11,320 nucleotides of DNA from positions 1-11,320 of the forward strand of contig WTJP01000107.1 of assembly GCA_011526275.1 (NCBI GenBank). Reading direction: 5' to 3'. This DNA is from Candidatus Arcticimaribacter sp. GTDB taxonomy: Bacteria; Bacteroidota; Bacteroidia; Flavobacteriales; Flavobacteriaceae. Of this stretch, positions 7,004-11,320 are shown one piece after another (the first letter of the stretch is position 1; each line of letters opens with the position of its first letter). A program made the translations under genes and the position numbers. The notes beneath the pieces are model-generated. The model saw nothing but the letters and a program-made list of their open reading frames with translations, had not been told where the DNA came from and did no database searches.

Positions 7004-7765
7004 ATGGTCAACTGCACTATAGAAAATAAAGTCGCAATCGTTCAGCTAAACAACGGAAAAGTCAATGCCATTTCGCATGCATTGATCAAAGAACTCAAAG
7101 AGAACTTTATCGCATTAGAAAAGAATAATGAAGTAGATGGGGTCATCCTTACGGGGCATACGGGTGCCTTTAGCGCTGGACTCGATGTGCTGGAACAAGC
7201 TGAAATGGATGAAGCTAGCGCTGAAGCTTTTTGGGTCGATTATTTCGATGCCTTAAAAGCGATGGTGCACTACCCCAAACCTTTTGTTTGTGCTATTACG
7301 GGCTTTGCACCTGCTGGCGGTACAATTTTAACCCTTTGTGCCGATTATCGCATTATGGCCCAAGAACCCAAACACCGCATTGGGATGCACGAGTTTAAAC
7401 TCTCCATGCAAGTACCCGAACTTATGCTGGATATTTGGTGTTATACTTTAGGAGAACAACGTGCATTTCAAGCCCTGCAAAACGCAACGCTATTTTCAGC
7501 TGAAGAAGCTTTGGCCCTTAATATTGTTCAAGAAATCGCACCAGAACATGAGGTGCTGGAACGCGCAAAAGCCCATATGGAAAAATGCTTAAAAGTATAT
7601 GCACCCGTGTACATAGAAAGTAAGCGTTTGGCGAGAAAGCAGTTACTGGCATTGGTCGATCGAGATAATGAACAATTGGCTAAAGCCTTTGTCGCCTTTG
7701 GAAAAGACCCAGAACTAAAAAAACGCATCCAATTATTTGCGCAACAGTTAAAATCAAAACAATAA
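7004..7765 (+). CDS. Enoyl-CoA hydratase/isomerase family protein, ECI1-like
   Basis: This 253-aa crotonase-fold enzyme acts on acyl-CoA thioesters. The oxyanion-hole segments are GAFSAGLDV (54-62) and FAPAGGTILTLCADYRI (101-117). From memory of family sequences, the region KHRIGMHEFKLSMQVPE (123-139) lines up better with mitochondrial delta3,delta2-enoyl-CoA isomerase (ECI1, IGLNETQLGI) than with standard hydratase. Glu130 falls at the ECI1 catalytic glutamate, and the hydratase-type second glutamate region with PGxGG is absent. The C-terminal AFVAFGKDPELKKRIQLF also resembles ECI1. The best reading is isomerisation of 3-enoyl-CoA to 2-enoyl-CoA during oxidation of unsaturated fatty acids. 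A hydratase-like or other crotonase activity remains possible. Its stop overlaps the next start (TAATG), so it is coupled to the thioesterase. Confidence 0.85.
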   Translation: MVNCTIENKVAIVQLNNGKVNAISHALIKELKENFIALEKNNEVDGVILTGHTGAFSAGLDVLEQAEMDEASAEAFWVDYFDALKAMVHYPKPFVCAITGFAPAGGTILTLCADYRIMAQEPKHRIGMHEFKLSMQVPELMLDIWCYTLGEQRAFQALQNATLFSAEEALALNIVQEIAPEHEVLERAKAHMEKCLKVYAPVYIESKRLARKQLLALVDRDNEQLAKAFVAFGKDPELKKRIQLFAQQLKSKQ

Positions 7766-8187
7766 TGGACAAACCAAAAGTTCAGCTCGATGTGCAAGTC
7801 CATTGGGGAGATATGGATGCCATGCAGCACGTGAACAATATTGTTTACTTGAAGTGGGTGGAATCGACTCGTTTGTTATTGATGGAAGAATTAATGGAAA
7901 AAGGGACAGCGGGTAAAGTGGAAATTAGCCCGATTTTAGCCTGGAGCGACATCAAATATATTGCTCCGGTTACCTACCCCGATACGGTACGTGTTACTTT
8001 TGATATCGTAAAAATTGAGGAAGACCGCCTGCACGGACAAGCGCATTTATACAGCAACAAACTAGATCGATTGGTCGCTATTTCCAACAATACTTTAAAA
8101 GCCTACAACATGAAGTTGTTGAAAAAAGCGCCTATTCCCCAGCGTTGGGTCGAGCTTTTACGCGAACACTACGGAGACTCAATCTAA
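7765..8187 (+). CDS. Acyl-CoA thioesterase, 4HBT hotdog family
   Basis: This 140-aa single-hotdog protein probably hydrolyses an acyl-CoA thioester, working as a dimer or tetramer in the cytoplasm. The active-site helix region VHWGDMDAMQHVNNIVYLKW (12-31) is the 4HBT/FadM/YbgC hallmark, with Asp18 the likely catalytic acid and His22-Val-Asn-Asn conserved. Pro60s to 110s form the hotdog sheet (SDIKYIAPVTYPDTVRV). The ATG shares its A with the preceding TAA (7763-7767), so translation is coupled to the ECI1-like gene and a shared pathway is likely. Its last 9 nt overlap the 3' end of the convergent tesB gene. Chain-length preference cannot be told from the sequence. Confidence 0.88.
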   Translation: MDKPKVQLDVQVHWGDMDAMQHVNNIVYLKWVESTRLLLMEELMEKGTAGKVEISPILAWSDIKYIAPVTYPDTVRVTFDIVKIEEDRLHGQAHLYSNKLDRLVAISNNTLKAYNMKLLKKAPIPQRWVELLREHYGDSI

Positions 8188-9039
8188 TTTATAAGGGCGA
8201 GCCAAGCCTTCTTGAATGACTGTCGCAACTAGATTTCCTCGGCGGTCAAAAATACTGCCCTTCCCTAAACAACGGGCTCCCGATACATTGGGACTGTCCA
8301 TGGAGAACAACAACCACTCGTTTACATCAAATTCGCGGTGGAACCACATGGCATGGTCTAAACTAGCGACTTGTAAGGGTTGCGCAAATTCATTTTGGTA
8401 ATGACTAATGACCGACATGACCAATAAGTCATAATCGACGGCATAAGCCAAAAACTCTTGCTGTTGTTGAGCATTGAGTTGTGTTTCTTTTTTCAACTTA
8501 AACCACACATTGCGGTTTTCCTCAGGAGAAATTTTGTGTGAATAATCTTTTTCGGGGCGAAATTCAAAAGCAAAAGGGTGTCGTGCTAATAAATAGAGCT
8601 TAATACGGTCCGACACATCATCGGTCGTATTGAGCAGTTCCGCATCTGAAATTAAATCTTCTGGAGCTGCTGCTGCAGGCGACTTCAAATGCTGATCCAA
8701 GGCTTCTTGCTGAATCTGAAAGGAAGCGGCCAAAACAAAAATGGCTTTCCCATTTTGATAGGCCGTCACACGGCGGGTTGAAAAACTCCCTCCATCACGC
8801 AGGGCTTCTACTTTATATTCAATCGAAGTTTTGATGTCCCCGGGCAAAATAAAATATCCGTGAAGGGAATGCACTTGACGATCATCAGGTACCGTTTGAT
8901 TGGCTGCATGCAACGATTGTGCGAGCACTTGCCCCCCATAAACCCGTTTCCAAACGGTTTGGTAATTCTCCCCCTCAAAAGTGGTGGCATCCAATTGTTT
9001 TAGGGTAAGTAAATCAGTAAGGCCTTCTGGTGTTTGCAT
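8179..9039 (-). CDS. tesB: Acyl-CoA thioesterase II
   Basis: TesB is a double-hotdog enzyme that hydrolyses medium- and long-chain acyl-CoA. Starting at the ATG at 9037-9039 gives MQTPEGL and 286 aa, the same length as E. coli TesB. A start further upstream at 9087 would add 16 aromatic-rich residues and run into the terminator of the preceding gene, so it is rejected. The first hotdog has VYGGQVLAQSL (33-43) and HSLHGYFILPGD (57-68). The second has ASLDHAMWFHR (225-235), with Asp228 as the catalytic Asp, DSPNVSGAR (248-256) at the Ser/Thr position, and IQEGLAR (275-281), with Gln276 as the catalytic Gln. The gene is convergent with the 4HBT thioesterase, and their 3' ends overlap by 9 nt. 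With the other two genes it forms a small acyl-CoA cluster. Confidence 0.93.
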   Translation of the reverse strand: MQTPEGLTDLLTLKQLDATTFEGENYQTVWKRVYGGQVLAQSLHAANQTVPDDRQVHSLHGYFILPGDIKTSIEYKVEALRDGGSFSTRRVTAYQNGKAIFVLAASFQIQQEALDQHLKSPAAAAPEDLISDAELLNTTDDVSDRIKLYLLARHPFAFEFRPEKDYSHKISPEENRNVWFKLKKETQLNAQQQQEFLAYAVDYDLLVMSVISHYQNEFAQPLQVASLDHAMWFHREFDVNEWLLFSMDSPNVSGARCLGKGSIFDRRGNLVATVIQEGLARPYKLD

Positions 9040-9071
9040 AGAACTAAAGTAGTAGTAAAAATTTAAAGCAG

Positions 9072-9098
9072 AAAAAAAGGGAGACAAATCTCCCTTTT
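9072..9098 (-). terminator. Strong intrinsic terminator after the lipoprotein gene
   Basis: A perfect 10-bp stem AAAAGGGAGA/TCTCCCTTTT (9075-9084 with 9089-9098) closes a CAAA-type 4-nt loop. On the minus strand it is followed by an unbroken T-run (complement of 9072-9078), 22 nt after the lipoprotein stop. The plus strand also has a T-rich tail, so it may work in both directions. Confidence 0.85.
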
Positions 9099-9119
9099 CA
9101 TTTTATGATGAAAAACGAT

Positions 9120-9605
9120 TTACAATGAAATGTCAAAGGAGTAAGTGCCGTTGTCAAAGCTAACACGAGGATAGTTCACTGTAGCATTGTCCACATTAAC
9201 TACGGTCTCTTCTCCGTTGATGTTCACGGTCATTCTATTCTCGATGGGAATTGCACCATTTTCTCCCCCGGGCAAGGAGGTCACGATACGGTTATTATCG
9301 CGATCGGTCATGATATCGAAAAATACATTCACGGTAACAAAGGTTTCTTCTACCTCAAACTCTACACGGTAGGACTGCACCAAGTGAACAAATTCATCTT
9401 CATCGAGATCATAGAAGAAATCTTCGTCTAGATTTAACGTATAGCTTTCTCCGTTAATGGTCGTGACAATCTCCGTATTGGGTTGACCTTTTGCCGAAGC
9501 AGAATTTTGACGAACGGTTGAATCGAAAGATTCCAAGTTGAAGCTTCCCTCTTTTGAACAAGCGGAAAGAAAAATCACTAGACAAAATGCGAGTACTTTT
9601 TTCAT
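9120..9605 (-). CDS. Small acidic lipoprotein, function unknown
   Basis: This 161-aa protein begins with a signal peptide MKKVLAFCLVIFLSAC. The lipobox LSAC places the lipidated cysteine at residue 16, so it is a membrane-anchored lipoprotein; the following SKEGS does not clearly decide between the periplasmic and cell-surface side. The mature part is rich in Asp, Glu and Asn (DLDEDEF near 66-72). It has two related stretches, TTINGESYTLNLD (about 48-60) and MTVNINGEETVVNVD (about 124-138), that look like repeated beta hairpins. No enzyme motif is seen and I do not recognise the family. It has its own -7 motif upstream and a strong terminator downstream, so it is probably a single-gene transcript. 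Confidence 0.8.
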   Translation of the reverse strand: MKKVLAFCLVIFLSACSKEGSFNLESFDSTVRQNSASAKGQPNTEIVTTINGESYTLNLDEDFFYDLDEDEFVHLVQSYRVEFEVEETFVTVNVFFDIMTDRDNNRIVTSLPGGENGAIPIENRMTVNINGEETVVNVDNATVNYPRVSFDNGTYSFDISL

Positions 9606-9645
9606 TTGAATATTAGAATATAGTTTGATTAGACTTTTAGTGCTG

Positions 9646-9653
9646 CAAAATTA
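9646..9653 (-). promoter_or_regulatory. Candidate lipoprotein promoter, -7 motif TAATTTTG
   Basis: TAATTTTG on the minus strand matches TAnnTTTG exactly and lies about 40 nt before the lipoprotein ATG. A TTG lies upstream but only 11 nt away, too close for a normal -33 element. The 97-nt gap (9606-9702) holds no other feature I can support and no clear terminator for the secreted-protein gene. Confidence 0.5.
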
Positions 9654-9702
9654 CTTATTCTTTGCAATAATTATAGTGTATAACGCTTTTTTAATCACCA
9701 AT

Positions 9703-11022
9703 TTAAGGGCAAGAATACAAGGCTACGATCAAACCGTCGGATTTTCGTACCTCAATAATTTTGTCATAGGCCCGCAGTTTCATGTAGGCAAATCCATTTT
9801 GATCGAACAAAAGTGGTTGGGGAAAAGGATAGTTATTGTTCCAAATGAGCTGATCTCCTACTGCAGGCTCTGGATTTGCTCCAGAATGATAGGCTACATT
9901 GAAAAAACCATCGGTTACCATTTGACAATAGTAACCCTCGTTGGCAGGCATAACCGAATTTGATACGGTGGCTGTTTTATAATTATTCCCCACTTCAACC
10001 GACCAAGGACAGCCGTCTAAAGCCGGCACACCTGCTGTGTAGGGGCAATCGTCTTCAATATTCAATATTCCGTCTAAGTCCCAGTCTGTAGATTTACTGG
10101 TATCGAAAACCTCGGAAATTACATCGTCAAGGTCGTCTAAGGCAGCTGCGGCATAGTACCACACAAAAGAATCGGTATCGTTAATGGCGAGATCATTGAT
10201 GCGAATAAACATACTGTAGGAGCCATCGTTGGTACTGGTAATGGGTGCAGTGGCAGGATCTAAGTTGGTGGAGGGGTTTTCTACAGGGGCATAATTGGCA
10301 TGTACGTTATTTCCACGGGTAGAAGTGGTAAAGAACAGTATCCCTTCATCTATTGTCGTAATGCGAAGTGCTGATGCCCTCTGCGTCGTTAGGGTTAAAG
10401 GCTGGAAAACACCTTCTACCAGCGTTCCTCTCACCTTCGTGGGTTGATCGGTTCCCCCCACATAATCATCTCGGGTTCCCACCCAATACCGAATATTTGT
10501 TGCGGTGGTTGCGCCAATATTTTTGATGGTTGTCATCACCTGCACATAATTCTTGTTCGCGCCAATGGTATAGGTATTGGTCAATTCCAAGAGTGCAGTT
10601 CCCACGGTAACGTTACCCCTCACTTTAAGTTCCCCAGAACCTATCCCACCAACAATAGCGAAGGCATTGTCGTCGAAAACTTGACTGGCCATTGTTGGGT
10701 TGTTGATGCGAACACCGTTCAAGTTCCAGTTATTTGTTCCATCTCCTCCTACCCCAATTTTGGAGTCTAAAGGATAGTTCACCACGGGGGAAGATTCTGA
10801 ATACGTCAATTTTCGCCAAGCACTAAAGTCGGTACTGTAATAGAATGGTTGTTTTACATTCCCAGCAGCGTTGACGGATAATTCTACGCCATCACCAAAA
10901 CGCATGACCCCGTTGTTGATGATTTTATTGGTTCCCGTGAATTGTGCTAGTGCAAGATTTGTCCATAGTCCTGCGCTAAGGACTAGAATCGACCAAACAC
11001 TATTTTGTTTATAAGAATACAA
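9703..11022 (-). CDS. Secreted protein with a thrombospondin type 3-like repeat, function unknown
   Basis: This 439-aa protein has a type I signal peptide: a hydrophobic core SILVLSAGLW, and probable cleavage after ALA at residue 26. The mature part is Asn-, Thr- and Gly-rich and probably all beta. Residues 313-328 (DWDLDGILNIEDDCPY) form one thrombospondin type 3-like calcium-binding repeat, followed by DGCPW. Four cysteines (326, 338, 366, 438) lie in the C-terminal third and could pair. No type IX secretion C-terminal domain is visible, so it may stay in the periplasm or leave by another route. The chosen start is TTG (11020-11022). No in-frame ATG lies between the upstream stop (TAG at 11032-11034) and the signal peptide, and the next Met is residue 40. 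A surface or adhesion role is a guess from composition only. Confidence 0.72.
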   Translation of the reverse strand: MYSYKQNSVWSILVLSAGLWTNLALAQFTGTNKIINNGVMRFGDGVELSVNAAGNVKQPFYYSTDFSAWRKLTYSESSPVVNYPLDSKIGVGGDGTNNWNLNGVRINNPTMASQVFDDNAFAIVGGIGSGELKVRGNVTVGTALLELTNTYTIGANKNYVQVMTTIKNIGATTATNIRYWVGTRDDYVGGTDQPTKVRGTLVEGVFQPLTLTTQRASALRITTIDEGILFFTTSTRGNNVHANYAPVENPSTNLDPATAPITSTNDGSYSMFIRINDLAINDTDSFVWYYAAAALDDLDDVISEVFDTSKSTDWDLDGILNIEDDCPYTAGVPALDGCPWSVEVGNNYKTATVSNSVMPANEGYYCQMVTDGFFNVAYHSGANPEPAVGDQLIWNNNYPFPQPLLFDQNGFAYMKLRAYDKIIEVRKSDGLIVALYSCP

Positions 11023-11153
11023 AACGCAACGCTACTAACTTGTTTACTTTAAACCGAAAAAACAGTATAAAATTGCCTTGAGCAGGGGAAAGTTAATAAC
11101 AAGTTGATGCGGATGTGAAATTCGATTATGAGAGGAAACAAAAAGGAGAAAAT
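11023..11153. other. Intergenic region upstream of the secreted-protein gene
   Basis: About 130 nt between the tRNA terminator and the TTG start. It must hold the promoter of the secreted-protein gene, but I see no good TAnnTTTG with a -33 TTG. An 8-nt inverted pair AACTTGTT (11037-11044) and AACAAGTT (11098-11105), 53 nt apart, is the only structure noticed and may be chance in A/T-rich DNA. Confidence 0.3.
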
Positions 11154-11183
11154 AAAAAAAGGCTTGCCGGAAAGGAAGCCTTT
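11154..11183 (-). terminator. Intrinsic terminator of the tRNA-Gly/tRNA-Thr operon
   Basis: A perfect 8-bp stem AAAGGCTT/AAGCCTTT (11158-11165 with 11176-11183) with a 10-nt loop lies 8 nt after the 3' end of tRNA-Thr. It is followed on the minus strand by a run of seven or more T. This ends the tRNA transcript before the secreted-protein gene and so cuts the tRNAs off from tuf. Confidence 0.85.
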
Positions 11184-11191
11184 AGGAGTTG

Positions 11192-11263
11192 AGCCAATGA
11201 GCGGATTTGAACCGCCGACCTCTTCCTTACCAAGGAAACGCTCTACCCCTGAGCTACATCGGC
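11192..11263 (-). tRNA. tRNA-Thr (anticodon GGT)
   Basis: The minus strand gives a complete 72-nt cloverleaf. The acceptor stem is GCCGATG/CATTGGC with one G-T pair, the D arm GCTC-GAGC, and the anticodon arm TTTCC TTGGTAA GGAAG with anticodon GGT. The T arm is GGCGG TTCAAAT CCGCT. The discriminator base is T and CCA is not encoded. It follows tRNA-Gly by 11 nt and ends just before a strong terminator. In many bacteria this tRNA lies directly upstream of tuf. Confidence 0.96.
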
Positions 11264-11274
11264 CTTAAAAAGAG

Positions 11275-11320
11275 AGCGGGAGACCGGGTTCGAACCGGCG
11301 ACATTCAGCTTGGAAGGCTG
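11275..11320 (-). tRNA. tRNA-Gly (anticodon TCC), 5' part missing
   Basis: The 3' 46 nt of a tRNA are present on the minus strand: anticodon stem and loop CAGC CTTCCAA GCTG (anticodon TCC), T arm GCCGG TTCGAAC CCGGT, acceptor 3' strand CTCCCGC and discriminator T. The 5' acceptor strand and D arm lie beyond the right edge. It is 11 nt upstream of tRNA-Thr and cotranscribed with it, the order seen in the classical tRNA-tuf cluster. Confidence 0.93.

Noticed and set aside
9040..9087. Longer N-terminus for TesB starting at 9087
   Set aside because: The extra 16 residues are encoded partly by the upstream terminator hairpin, and the shorter form has exactly the usual TesB length.
9625..9963. Plus-strand open frame of 112 codons
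   Set aside because: Overlaps the lipoprotein upstream region and the 3' end of the secreted-protein gene in antisense; no family likeness.
3894..11105. Shared 10-mer AACTTGTTAT (3894-3903) and its complement ATAACAAGTT (11096-11105) near both ends of the block between tRNA-Thr and tuf
   Set aside because: Could suggest inverted repeats of a mobile element, but 10 bp in A/T-rich DNA can occur by chance, and no transposase or target duplication is present.
11184..11199. Possible integration of the inserted block at the tRNA-Thr 3' end
   Set aside because: No copy of the tRNA-Thr 3' end is seen near tuf and there is no integrase gene, so a tRNA-targeted island is not supported.
1..11320. CRISPR arrays, insertion sequences, phage genes, toxin-antitoxin or known defence systems
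   Set aside because: No repeated spacer arrays, transposase motifs or defence-type domains were found on either strand. The MoxR/vWA pair resembles parts of some ternary conflict systems but lacks the other expected members.

Overview
The window looks like a chromosomal segment of a Bacteroidetes bacterium, most likely Flavobacteriales. The order tuf, tRNA-Trp, secE, nusG, rplK, rplA, rplJ is seen directly. SecE is very short (65 aa, one membrane segment). Genes start without clear Shine-Dalgarno sequences, and several upstream regions carry TAnnTTTG-like -7 motifs. The L10, L1 and EF-Tu proteins read like flavobacterial versions. Species cannot be named from the sequence.

Region 1 (1-3837, minus strand) is the translation/transcription block. 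Read in transcription order it holds tuf (EF-Tu), a GC-rich hairpin, tRNA-Trp(CCA), secE, nusG, a 67-nt leader with an inverted repeat, rplK (L11), rplA (L1) and rplJ (L10). The rplJ gene runs off the left edge of the window a few codons before its expected end.

Region 2 (3988-6902, minus strand) is a tight three-gene operon: an alpha/beta hydrolase, a MoxR-type AAA+ ATPase and a CoxE-type von Willebrand A protein. Gaps between genes are 2 and 6 nt. MoxR and vWA proteins usually work as a pair in maturation of client proteins or cofactor insertion. The hydrolase is an interesting third partner.

Region 3 (6903-9039) holds acyl-CoA enzymes. An ECI1-like enoyl-CoA isomerase/hydratase and a 4HBT hotdog thioesterase lie on the plus strand with overlapping stop and start codons (TAATG). 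A TesB-type thioesterase II lies convergently on the minus strand, with a 9-nt overlap of the two 3' ends. Together they suggest handling of unsaturated acyl-CoAs and release of free acids and CoA.

Region 4 (9072-11022, minus strand) encodes two exported proteins of unknown function: a small acidic lipoprotein and a 439-aa secreted protein with one thrombospondin type 3-like calcium-binding repeat and no ATG start.

Region 5 (11154-11320, minus strand) has tRNA-Gly(TCC), cut by the right edge, then tRNA-Thr(GGT), then a strong terminator. In many bacteria tRNA-Gly and tRNA-Thr sit directly upstream of tuf. Here about 7.3 kb of unrelated genes lie between them. I see no transposase, integrase, CRISPR array or clear new defence system. 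The most notable points are the split tRNA/tuf cluster, the hydrolase-MoxR-vWA operon and the unexplained secreted protein.
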